A stretch of 64,000 nucleotides of DNA from Trichomonas vaginalis G3 (Eukaryota; Parabasalia; Trichomonadida; Trichomonadidae), in contig NC_067203.1 of NCBI RefSeq assembly GCF_026262505.1, positions 1,240,001 through 1,304,000 of the forward strand. Direction: 5' to 3'. Positions 54,393 through 63,332 of this stretch are shown in pieces. The translations under genes and the position numbers were made by a program. Position 1 is the first letter of the stretch. Each line of letters starts with the position of its first letter. The notes beneath the pieces are model-generated. The model did no database searches and was not told the DNA's origin. It worked only from the letters and a program-made list of their open reading frames with translations.

Positions 54393-57300
54393 AATAGAAC
54401 CCACTCCGACCAAGCTTTACTTTCTTCCTGACTGAGTTTTTAACTCTTCTTTTTCCTTCATTGCCACTACTTTCACTAGATGAAGTTACTTCTTCACTAT
54501 TTCACTTTGTTCTACTCTTCTTCTTTGGTGTCGCTTTGGTAACTTGCCCTCTGCTTCAAGTTGTTGCATCTTTGCCTCATGTTCATCTAGTATGTTGCAA
54601 ATTTTCCATGCCTTTTTGCCTTTGGGCTCTGGTCGCCCATCTCAGGTAACCTATATCCTAGAAAGAGTTTGTCATAGTTTGTATTTGAGTCTTCGCGTAT
54701 TGTTTGCATGACTCTGTCCTGAGTTTCCGGTTCAAGCTCTTCAAACAGTGCCTGTCCATATGGAATATGCTCGTTTCCAAATATATGTTTTTTTGTAGCC
54801 ATTTGGTTTTCTTTCCATGTTACCAACAATATCTTTTGTGAATGGGAAAGCTTTTACCCAATCTTTCAGTCTTGCGTCGTTTATTTCTGTAGTTGGTTTT
54901 ATTTTGTCAAGGAACATGTTTTTCAATACTAACATTTCATTTGGTACTGTCCATTTGAGTTTTCTTAAATATTCATCCCTTCTCGGTTCATTGTCTGCAA
55001 AGTAAGTTTTTATGACATTTTGTAAACTTTCGTTTGCAAGGTCATGTACAATAGGTTCTCTTCCTTCTCTCTCCCTAACTCTCTTTCTAAACTCTTCACC
55101 AAATATACCATCTCTATGGTTCTGTGTAGTTCTTTGAGATAAATGTTCTAGAACGTCAGGTGTTATATTTCCATCAGCCATGTTCATTTCATACTGGTCC
55201 AAAATATCTGCATGTTTCATATCTTTCAATGGCATTAAAGCCGCGCTTAAAATACCAGCTATGTCTCGTTCACCATTGACTTCCATTGCGTCTACAACTT
55301 CTTGGAATTGTGGTTGTAAGTTTATGAACCACCTATCCGGATTAGCTTTATGACCCCATCTCATTGTAGTTCCATCGTCTGCAGAAACAAAAGTAGGTTT
55401 GTTTCCATCTTGGTTAGGTTCTGAATGAACTTTAAACAATGTTTCATTTCTATATGTTTTCTTGAAATTTAACCTTTTATTTTCACCGAGTTCATCCGAA
55501 GATTGAACGTTAAATGCTCGTAAGTAAAAAGGGTTGTTGTATTTGTGTACATTTTCTTTCAGTACTTCCATTCTATGCTGAATATTTTCATCTGGTGTTG
55601 GAGTCTTTTGTATGTCGGCAAACATTTTTCGATATTCTTCTACTATGTCAGCCGAATTTTTTTTAGACTCTTGGAAATATTCCATATTCTCCGCATACTC
55701 TTGTTGAGGGTCAAGATTTTTCGGCTGTTCCAAATCTTCATCTAGTTCTGTGAAGTTAGTTTCCAAAGGAAGGACTTGTTCGTTTCCTTCAGGCTCTTCT
55801 AGCTGTTGTTGCTGAACTATTTCTTCCATGTCTGGTTGTATCTGAACTAGTTCTTCCTGTGGAGTTTCTTGTACCTCATCTGCTGGCATTTCATATATTC
55901 CGAGACCGTTTTCAACAATTTCCCTATCTACGTCATCCGCATTCATAAGCTTTTGTTCTTTCGTTCCGTCTCTATTTTTTACGCGTTTCATGACGAAAGT
56001 TGAATTGTCATTTAGCTCTGACATCAAATATCTCGGAGTAAATTCGTTCATTTCATTTGGATGATATGCTATTAAATCATATCCCTTAGCGAGCTTGTAT
56101 TTTCCAGGTTTGAGATTATATCCCCTTTGGTGCTGAGCCATAAAGCTAAATAGGTTCGGGTCAGTATTTCCATCCTTGAACTTTCCAATAGCTTCTTTAT
56201 ATCTGTCACTAAAGTCAACAGTATCTGGGAAACCACACTCTTCTTTAAGCATTTTTAAGAATTCTTGGTTTCCTTGTTCTCTACTTCTTTTATGTCCTTG
56301 CTCTGTTTGTGGTTGTTGTTGTGCAGGGTTTTGAACTGTTGGTTGCTGTGCTGGTTGTTGTGTTGGTTGTTGTGCTGGTTGTGGAGGTGGTTGTTGTGCT
56401 GGTTGTTGTGTTGGTTGTTGTGTTGGTTTTGGTGCATGCCTGTGTCTGTGTCCATGTGACGATGTAAATGTTCTAGGTAGTCCTGGTGCAGGTGCTTCTC
56501 TTGGAGGGTTTGGTGGTATATAAGTTCCACCAGCTGGCACATATGTTCCATCTGCAGCGTAATGTCCTACCTGACTTTTCGTTCTTAAGAAAGCATTTAC
56601 TAGGTCTGTTTTGGTCTGTTGTAACTCTTTTTCTTGACTTTTCACAACAGTTGCTCTAACGGCGTCATAGGCACTTTGAACTGCCTGTCTCGTTGCTGCA
56701 TCTGTTATTTTCGTCATATTTTGTGCTACTTCTTTTAACTCTTTGTCGAAACCTTCAGACTTCAGTTTCTTTCCAGATGAGAAGTCGTTCACTTGTTTCA
56801 CCTTACTATGAAGAGCTTCGAAAGCGTTCTTAAAGTCAGCATTTGTTAAAGCTTCATTTGAACTATCCTCATCCGCTTGTATTTTTGTCCTTATTGACCC
56901 TATGAGTTGGGCTGCTTTAGCGTTGGCTTGGGCATCTAACCAGTCATTGTTAGCTTTTATATATTCTGAGCTTTTCATTGCCTTTTGCATAGCCGCGTCG
57001 TTATTTTTACTTTCTTGTGCTAAGTTTTCATACTGTACGGTTTGGTTTTGCAACTGTAAAAGTTTTTCTGCCTTTACATTTGCTTCAACTTCTTTTTTAT
57101 ACTCATCGCTATCCATATATGTCTTCAGGGCTTTTTGTTTTATCTCTTCATCTTTCAGTATTTTATATTGAGTAGTATGGTTTTTCAAATTTATGACATC
57201 TTGTTCCATTTTTGCTACTTCTGCTGCTTTTTCTGACACTTTTTTCGCATATTCCTCTGTACTTAGTTCTTTCAGTTGTTCTTCTTTCTTCTTTTTCTCT

Positions 57301-57692
57301 ACGTTTAACTCATTGAGTTTCTTTGTGTGTCTGTCATATTCTAGTTTCTTTTCGTTTTCACTTATTTGCTTCTGTATGTCTATGTTTGACTTTTTGACAT
57401 CTGTTATTTGATTTTTGAGTGAACTCAAATTCATTTGACTTTGAGGGTTATAGGCTGTTCCGTCTGCAGCTCCACCATAGCCTGCCATTTTCGCTAAAAG
57501 TGCCGCTCTTAAACCTCCACTCTGTGCACCAACAACTCGGTTTAAAAGCATAGGATTGCTTGACATTTGTTGCAACATAGTGGGGTCATTCAGCATTTGT
57601 TGTTGCAACTGTTGTTGTGGTGTCAGTTTTACTATTGGATGTTTCAATGCTCTCTTCCTCTTACGTATATTCTTACGTAGCTTACGTGGCAT
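54382..57692 (-). pseudogene. Very large structural-type protein (C copy, broken near its end)
   Basis: Counterpart of 29703-33098, open for about 980 codons, then two or three breaks. Same coiled coil and acidic domain; fewer PTQQP-type repeats. Confidence 0.85.
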
Positions 57693-57723
57693 TTTAAGTG
57701 AAGTTAAAAAGCGGTTTTATACT

Positions 57724-57773
57724 AAACATCTTCGGGGCTAGAGGGCACGAAGTGCCTGGAAGCCCCAATACCT
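57724..57773 (-). repeat. Element C terminal inverted repeat, right
   Basis: Inverse of 33857-33906, with the same nested hairpins. Followed by a run of about 25 T. Confidence 0.9.
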
Positions 57774-58045
57774 TTTTTTTTTTTTTTTTTTTTTTTTTAT
57801 ATGATACTTTATATAGTTACAAATATTATTGCCACTCAAAAAATCAATTTTTCACGAAATATAGCCTTTAATTTTACTAAATATAAGAATTATATGAGTA
57901 GGGGTAATTTTAGCTAAAAGTGACACACCTGTAAAAAGTGACACACCCGTGAAGGGTGTGATTACCGATCGGTAATTTCGACAGTTTAGAATTTAAAATT
58001 TTTTATGGAACTGTTGCGAGTTTCATAAAGAATTTAAGGAATATA

Positions 58046-58171
58046 AGCAAAGATTTGAATCAAAATCTTAGACCTAAGCCGCTCGATTTGCTCGCGGCTT
58101 CCGCGAATTACAGATCAGCAAAGATTTGAATCAAAATCTTCGAACTAAGCCGATCGCTTCGCTCGCGGCTT
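58046..58171. repeat. Direct repeat ending in variable hairpins
   Basis: AGCAAAGATTTGAATCAAAA plus TCTT at 58046 and 58117, each followed about 7 bases later by a hairpin with AAGCCG and CGGCTT arms (58076-58100, 58147-58171) whose loop sequences differ. Confidence 0.75.
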
Positions 58172-58271
58172 TCTTTATTATTTTAAATTTGCATATTTCC
58201 ATCAAAAGTTCATAAGGTAAAAAATTTCGTTTATTTTTACTAAGAAAAAAAGGTTTTTGATAATAAATTTA

Positions 58272-58624
58272 TTTTATTTCGAAAAAGTAGCAATAATCGT
58301 AAAAGGGTATTGATAGGCTTGCTAAAGTAACTAATTTTAGCTGTCAAATACTTTTGTATTTTGAAGTAAATTAGTATAAATTTGTTTTTACTTTTATTTC
58401 GAAAAAGTAGCAATAATCGTAAAAGGGTATTGATAGGCTTGCTAAAGTAACTAATTTTAGCTGTCAAATACTTTTGTATTTTGAAGTAAATTAGTATAAA
58501 TTTGTTTTTACTTTTATTTCGAAAAAGTAGCAATAATCGTAAAAGGGTATTGATAGGCTTGCTAAAGTAACTAATTTTAGCTGTCAAATACTTTTGTATT
58601 TTGAAGTAAATTAGTATAAATTTG
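58272..58624. repeat. 120-bp tandem repeat, 2.9 copies
   Basis: Units beginning TTTTATTTCGAAAAAGTAGC repeat with a period of exactly 120 bp and essentially no differences, so they were duplicated recently. An open frame across them (58240-58587, minus) is a by-product. Confidence 0.95.
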
Positions 58625-58665
58625 ATATTATTTTAACTCCCTTTGAAAACCTCAATTTTCCATAC

Positions 58666-58727
58666 AGAGGGAACGGGAATAGCATCCAATATTCCCTGAG
58701 AATGGTTGCGCATTCTCAGTTCCCTCT
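58666..58727. other. Perfect T-shaped (three-way) inverted-repeat structure
   Basis: Outer stem AGAGGGAAC (58666-58674) with GTTCCCTCT (58719-58727). Inside it are two adjacent perfect hairpins, GGGAATA/TATTCCC (58675-58681, 58690-58696) and TGAGAATG/CATTCTCA (58697-58704, 58711-58718). No unpaired base lies at the junction. The layout resembles a T-shaped parvovirus-type terminal hairpin or a structured RNA; the function is unknown. Confidence 0.7.
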
Positions 58728-59089
58728 ATATTTCGAACGAAGCTCTCATCGGTCTTTTTTTTTAATACTAAACGTTTTTTTCCTGTCACTTTTAGCTAAA
58801 ATTTGGGTTTGCCAGAATTATATTATATGCTAATGGACTTTTTGCACCCGTCCCTATTAAACATGTATATGTATTCCTCCAAAGTTCTTTCAATTACATT
58901 GAAATGGAGGAAAAATATATCGCATATCCAGAATGAAGAACTTATAGACAAACAATGTAGGCCATATTTATAAAAGGGGTAAATGTGTATGTGTTGGTCT
59001 GTATTCTTGTTATAATACTGGGTAAAATGGGGAATTAAAAAACCATGGTCGTTTCTTGAAATTGAATAAGTGTGTTCGGACCTTTTCGA

Positions 59090-59860
59090 ATGTCTACTGC
59101 TGCTGCTGCTGATCGCGAAGCCGTGATCAAGATGATGCTTGCTGCTAAGGTTTATCTCGGTTCCACAAACCTTTCCTTCGGCATGAAGCCATACGTTTTC
59201 ACATGCAGAAAGGATGGTACACATGTTATCAACCTCGCCATGACCTACGAGAAGATCAAACTTGCTGCTCGTATGATCTACGCCGTTGAAGAACCAAAGG
59301 ACGTTCTTGCTATCTCCACAAAGTCATTCGGTACACGCGCTGTCCACAAGTTCGCTGAATTCCTCGGCGCTAACTACGTTGAGCAGCGTTTCACACCAGG
59401 TCTCTTCACAAACTATTCCATCAAGAACTTCTGCGAACCACGCCTCATGATCGTCTGCGATCCAAACACAGACTCCCAGGCCGTTCACGAAGCTGCCTAC
59501 GCTAACATCCCATGCATTGCTCTTTGCGATACAGATGCTCACCTCGACTACGTCGACTGCGTCATCCCATGTAACACAAAAAACAAAAACTCCATGGGTC
59601 TCGTAATGTGGCTCCTCACACGTGAGGTTCTCCGCCTCCGTGGTGCTCTTACACGCACACAGGAGTGGTCTGTCCTTCCAGATCTCTTCTTCTACCGTGA
59701 TGCTGCTGATGAAGCTAAGATCGCTGAAGCTCTCGAAGCCGAGGGTGAAGAGACAGTCTCTGAAGAGGGCGCCATCATCAACGCCGCTGTTCCAAAGGCT
59801 GAAATCAAGGCTGGTGCCACAAACGAAGAGTGGGAGAACAAGCAGGAATGGGATGCTTAA
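59090..59860 (+). CDS. RPSA: 40S ribosomal protein SA (uS2)
   Basis: 256 aa starting MSTAAAADREAVIKMMLAAK; a longer frame begins upstream with GTG and is not used. Family landmarks: YLGSTNLSF, YVEQRFTPGLFTNYS, EPRLMIVCDPNTDSQAV, NIPCIALCDTDAHLDYVDCVIPCN, LVMWLLTREVLRLRG, and an acidic C-terminal tail ending EWENKQEWDA. It is a structural protein at the head of the small ribosomal subunit. Codon use is far more GC-rich at third positions than the Mavericks, as expected for a highly expressed host gene. The stop merges into TAAA, the T. vaginalis poly(A) signal. Confidence 0.97.
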   Translation: MSTAAAADREAVIKMMLAAKVYLGSTNLSFGMKPYVFTCRKDGTHVINLAMTYEKIKLAARMIYAVEEPKDVLAISTKSFGTRAVHKFAEFLGANYVEQRFTPGLFTNYSIKNFCEPRLMIVCDPNTDSQAVHEAAYANIPCIALCDTDAHLDYVDCVIPCNTKNKNSMGLVMWLLTREVLRLRGALTRTQEWSVLPDLFFYRDAADEAKIAEALEAEGEETVSEEGAIINAAVPKAEIKAGATNEEWENKQEWDA

Positions 59861-60302
59861 AACATCTTATGGTAATCTGAATAAACTGCATTCAGGGAAG
59901 ATATATATCAAAATCAATAATTTTTATTTTTCAAAATCAATACATAATAACTCAACAAATCCTTAGAACTACAATTAGATATCATTAAATCTTATTGAGA
60001 TTTCAAAATTAAGAAAATTTCATAAAATATTTTTTGTAATATTATGGAATTTGCTAGAAACAAAGCAACCACAACAACTATTTTCTTAATTTCTAATAGA
60101 TACACCACTAATATTAGTAAAATTCTTAATATCAATAGATTTTGCATTCAAATATGAAATATTATTAGAATTCAAACTATTAATCACTTATAATAACTAG
60201 TAGTATGTATAAAAATGATATTGGAAGTTTGTATCTCGATATAATATTTGAGAGATTCGATATCTGTCCGTAAAAAATAGTAAATCTACAGTTAATGACA
60301 AT
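59861..60302. other. Intergenic, convergent host genes
   Basis: 442 bp of AT-rich DNA between convergent 3' ends. No gene, tRNA or repeat recognised. Confidence 0.6.
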
Positions 60303-60992
60303 TTAATCATCGGCAATCTTTGGCTTTGATGGAGGAGGAATTGCATCTGCTTCATCCTCTTCAGGAGAAATGTCTCCTTCTGCTGTTTTTTCTTCCTTCT
60401 TTGGTTCAACCATTTTCTTAACTTTCTTCTGAACTGTTTCGCCTAACATTTGTTTCTCCTTTTCTTCAATCTTCTTTAGCTTCATCTGATAACACTCTGC
60501 AGCAAAGGTTTCAAACTTCTCTTGGAATTCATTGAAGTTGTTCTTAGCATCAGCAGCAACAATCTTTGGTTCAAAGCCCTTTGGAAGCTTTGGAGAAGCT
60601 ATCTTATCTTCAGACTCGCCAATCTTATGTGCAACAACTAAGACTTGCTTAGAGCTAAGTTCCTTACCAAGCTCGCGGCAGTATCTTTCGATAGCTTGAG
60701 CATCTTTCTTCTTGTATCCATTATATACTAATAACATACCATCAGCGTCCTTAGCAATTGCTGGCCATGTAAGTGAATATTTTTCATCACCACTAGTATC
60801 CCATAATTGAATATCAATAGATGTTTGCATGCCATTAATATCTAATGCACTTGAAAATTCGAGGATTCTGACTGCGATTGTTGGTGTATAATTTCCTGTG
60901 TAGCCTTTCGATGCGTTAGAGAGGATGTTTGCTATTTCAGACTTGCCGCAGCTTAAAGGTCCTGCTACAATAATCTTTAGTTCTCCGCTCAT
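60303..60992 (-). CDS. IFT22: IFT22/RABL5-like small GTPase
   Basis: 229 aa from MSGELKIIVAGP; an upstream ATG exists but would add a non-homologous stretch. G1 GPLSCGKSE, then YTPTIAVRILEFSS, G3 LWDTSGDEKYSLTWPAIAKDADGMLLVYN, and a G4-position VVAHKIGE. The RILEF and WPA-KDADG-VYN signatures match IFT22/RABL5, an intraflagellar transport complex B subunit, rather than ordinary Rabs. The C-terminal 70 residues are a Lys/Glu-rich tail not usual in the family. Expected in a flagellate. The AHK-type G4 in place of NKxD is normal for this family. The stop overlaps TAAA. Confidence 0.8.
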   Translation of the reverse strand: MSGELKIIVAGPLSCGKSEIANILSNASKGYTGNYTPTIAVRILEFSSALDINGMQTSIDIQLWDTSGDEKYSLTWPAIAKDADGMLLVYNGYKKKDAQAIERYCRELGKELSSKQVLVVAHKIGESEDKIASPKLPKGFEPKIVAADAKNNFNEFQEKFETFAAECYQMKLKKIEEKEKQMLGETVQKKVKKMVEPKKEEKTAEGDISPEEDEADAIPPPSKPKIADD

Positions 60993-61340
60993 ATTTTTTT
61001 TTATTTGTCCGTTATAAATTTTAGAGAAATATTCGATCATTGTTTTTACTGTATTCTAGCAGCACTACAAGACTTCATGATTGACCATTAACCACTATAC
61101 CACCTATCCCATAACTCTGCTTAATATGTTCTAACTTTTCCCTAAATTTTCCAATATATATTTTTATCGATAGGTCCAAATAGTAATTAACGATCTTGGA
61201 TAAATCATTTCCGTTAAAATAACATATATAATAAAGCTAATGATCATATACATATAAAAATTTTAAAATATCAATAACATTATGGGAATTATGAAAAAAT
61301 ATGGATATGAATTGAAAATATATTACATCTCTATTTTAGT
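60993..61340. other. Intergenic between two minus-strand host genes
   Basis: About 350 bp, AT-rich. No feature recognised. Confidence 0.6.
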
Positions 61341-61730
61341 CTATTGGGTATTAATAACAGAACGGCAGATTGGACAATCATCATTGTTTCTAAGCCAATG
61401 ATAGATGCAATTTCCATGGAATGTATGTGCGCATGGAAGAGTTACAACTGTTTCTCCGCAATTCATCATATCCTGGCATATTGCACATTTCTCTGGTGAA
61501 TTTTTATATTCGTAAGGGATAATTCTGTCAAGAGCAGCGCCATTATTCTTTCTTTCGTAACAGATATCATCAATGTGCTGGTTTTCTATTGAAACACCTG
61601 CATTTTCTTCGTAATCATAAGTGTTCGCTTGTTCAACAGCTTCATTATAGCAATCAACGCAATACTTGTCGTCATATAAGTTTGTGAAAACGCCGCAATT
61701 GACACAAAGACCTGGCTCTCCAGCAGTCAT
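61341..61730 (-). CDS. RING-H2 finger protein
   Basis: 129 aa. N-terminal zinc-ribbon-like CVNCGVFTNLYDDKYCVDCY (Cys pairs near residues 9-12 and 24-27). C-terminal RING-H2 at about 82-125: CAIC, 14 residues, CAH, HGNC, 10 residues, CPIC, i.e. C-x2-C-x14-C-x-H-x2-H-x2-C-x10-C-x2-C. This is the ligand set of E3 ubiquitin ligases that recruit E2 enzymes. No membrane segment or other domain, so it is a small soluble ligase or ligase subunit. Divergent from 61820 with about 90 bp between the starts. Confidence 0.9.
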   Translation of the reverse strand: MTAGEPGLCVNCGVFTNLYDDKYCVDCYNEAVEQANTYDYEENAGVSIENQHIDDICYERKNNGAALDRIIPYEYKNSPEKCAICQDMMNCGETVVTLPCAHTFHGNCIYHWLRNNDDCPICRSVINTQ

Positions 61731-61764
61731 TTAGCGACTTATTTTTTTTAGAATTAAAATCTCG

Positions 61765-61772
61765 TCACTTTT
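61765..61772 (+). promoter_or_regulatory. Possible Inr element (TCACTTTT)
   Basis: TCACTTTT fits the T. vaginalis initiator pattern (TCA then pyrimidine-rich) and lies 55 bp before the ATG of the gene at 61820, farther than usual. Weak call. Confidence 0.3.
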
Positions 61773-61819
61773 GAGGAGATTTTGTGCTTCCTAAATTGAG
61801 TAGTTTACAAAGATTTTAC

Positions 61820-62104
61820 ATGGCGCGCAAACCAATGCCAGAAGAGCTTATGAAAATCTTCTTCCAAGGTGTTCAAGAGAACCCTGATGACAACAAAGCC
61901 GAATGGAAGTCAGATGTTGAATTAAGACCATCAAGATTAGGATTAGGAGCAGATCCAAACAAAGCAAAGAAAACAGCGACCACCAAACAAGAAAGGAAGA
62001 TAGAGCAGATGATTAAAAAGGATCAAAAGCCTAAAAGGTCCAAAGATGATTCATCTTCTTCTGATGAAGGAGAATCACGTGCAAGCTTAGGCAAGAAGAA
62101 ATAA
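61820..62104 (+). CDS. Small basic host protein, unrecognised
   Basis: 94 aa from MARKPMPEELMKI; a longer frame begins with GTG at 61784 and is not used. N-terminal helix (EELMKIFFQGVQENPDDN), then ELRPSRLGLGADPNKAKK and a Lys-rich, Ser/Asp-rich tail (KDDSSSSDEGESRASLGKKK) of the kind seen in nuclear or nucleolar proteins. The RLGLGADP segment looks conserved-type, but I cannot name the family. The TAAAT stop context fits the host poly(A) signal. Confidence 0.65.
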   Translation: MARKPMPEELMKIFFQGVQENPDDNKAEWKSDVELRPSRLGLGADPNKAKKTATTKQERKIEQMIKKDQKPKRSKDDSSSSDEGESRASLGKKK

Positions 62105-62320
62105 ATATTACTAACGATTTGTTTGTTCAATACATTAATGTTAGATATTACATTCTAATAAATTATTTATTTAATATTCGAATTTTTAGTACAAAGTGAT
62201 AAATACTTCAAAAAACTACAGGAACTCCTATTCGATGGAGTTGTTTTTCATTTGTAATTTTGAAATGAAATTCGAAAATAAACAATCTTTTCAAATTATA
62301 GAAATAATTTACATTTAAAT
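62105..62320. other. Short intergenic, convergent genes
   Basis: AT-rich. Contains ACAGGAACTCCTATTCGATG and GGAGTTGTTTTT-like inverse matches, but no clear feature. Confidence 0.4.
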
Positions 62321-62719
62321 TTATGCTGTACCTTCCTTAGGTGGTAATGGGTTGCCGTTCTCATCGATTTCGCCGGCTTCCATTTTTTCGCGTAAAGCTT
62401 TTTGTCTTTCGCGTTCATAATATTCTGTAAGTGCATACTGATATCTTGGTGTAGTAATTCCGAATAAATCAGCGAGAAATTCTCCGGAATGATATGCAAC
62501 TTTGTAAATTCCCCATCCAAGCCATTTAATAGCATGCCAGATTACATTTTCATGTTGTTCTGGTTGTTCCTGCTCGCCATCTGCCTCATTGGCTTGGTTA
62601 GTAGGATTTTCTGCTTTTTCTGGTTGAATTGACTGAGCATTTTGCTGGTTGTTTGATGCATCTGTATTCTCTTGTGGGATATCTTCAAGTGGAACTGGTT
62701 GCTCTGCTGCGTCTGTCAT
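62321..62719 (-). CDS. FAM177 family protein
   Basis: 132 aa from MTDAAEQPVPLED; an upstream ATG in the same frame is less likely. The N-terminal 65 residues are Gln/Glu/Asn-rich and disordered. The core at about 70-125 (HAIKWLGWGIYKVAYHSGEF, LFGITTPRYQYALTEYYER) matches the FAM177 signature of human FAM177A1 (GEKIASVLGI, TPKYQYAIDEYYR). The family is conserved in eukaryotes and linked to the Golgi in animals; its role in this organism is unknown. Confidence 0.75.
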   Translation of the reverse strand: MTDAAEQPVPLEDIPQENTDASNNQQNAQSIQPEKAENPTNQANEADGEQEQPEQHENVIWHAIKWLGWGIYKVAYHSGEFLADLFGITTPRYQYALTEYYERERQKALREKMEAGEIDENGNPLPPKEGTA

Positions 62720-63332
62720 TTTATAAATTAAAAATCTTTCACCTTTTCTCACCGAGAGCATACAAAAAAAATTTTTAGAGATTTTTCAGTTGTGGTAAAA
62801 GTGTCGGGGTCAACGGCGAATCTGTTTTTAAGATAATAAAGAATTATATGGGAACAAAATGAAGAATAGATAGTAGGAATTATGATAGAAACTAGTTGCA
62901 TTGAGGAATAGAATATCAAATCTTTTGAAAGAGGTTAAAAAACTATTTTTCGGCGAGAAAATTATAATATATATAAAAATAGAGATAATCAAAATTCCAA
63001 ATTTTTGATAATTTTGAAATTTTCAGTGCAAATTTATATTTTTGCTATTCATTTTTAATTTTTTCAATTTTTTTTAGAATTTAAAAGTAACAATAAAGAT
63101 GTTCTGGGTGCATGTTTCGACACAAACAAGACAAACAAAGTTAGAATATTCAATCTTCCAATGGATTTTACCAAATTTAGAAAATATATATTGCCTAAAG
63201 CAACGAAAATTAACATATTTTATAATCTTTCCGTCAGCCTGTTTAATTTTAGTATTCGTACGTGCCAAAGAAACTTTAAAATTCAATTATAAAAAAATAT
63301 TTAAAGAAGATACTCTATTTATTAACAAAAAG
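62720..63332. other. Intergenic host DNA
   Basis: About 610 bp, AT-rich. A plus-strand open frame from 63099 overlaps the kinase and has no coding character. Nothing else recognised. Confidence 0.55.

Larger units (their letters stand above)
33857..57773. mobile_element. Maverick/Polinton element C, full length
   Basis: 23.9-kb element with 50-bp TIRs (AGGTATTGGGGC... and its inverse). Parts from left: adenine methyltransferase, small virion-type proteins, YP-x-x-W protein, fibre, integrase, B-family-like polymerase, cassette genes and hairpin arrays, KilA-N/T5orf172, ATPase, SF3 helicase, penton-like gene, major capsid, very large structural-type protein. The left half looks nearly whole; the right half holds most of about two dozen breaks. 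Same family as A. Confidence 0.92.
57906..58803. repeat. Region bounded by 20-bp inverted repeats, MITE-like
   Basis: AATTTTAGCTAAAAGTGACA (57906-57925) and its exact inverse (58784-58803) enclose 898 bp without genes but with nested repeats: two AGTGACACACC units, the hairpin CACACCCGTGAAGGGTGTG, the palindrome ATTACCGATCGGTAAT (57961-57976), and the repeats listed below. Clear target duplications were not found. Could be a non-autonomous DNA transposon. Confidence 0.45.

Noticed and set aside
1-57773. Search for the adenain/Ulp1-type cysteine protease common in Polintons
   Set aside because: No reading frame in A, B or C showed a recognisable His-Asp-Cys protease pattern. I make no call; a diverged one could hide among the unknown proteins.
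58240-58587. 115-aa minus-strand frame with threefold peptide repeat
   Set aside because: It follows the 120-bp tandem repeat exactly (40 codons per unit). No start context or relatives.
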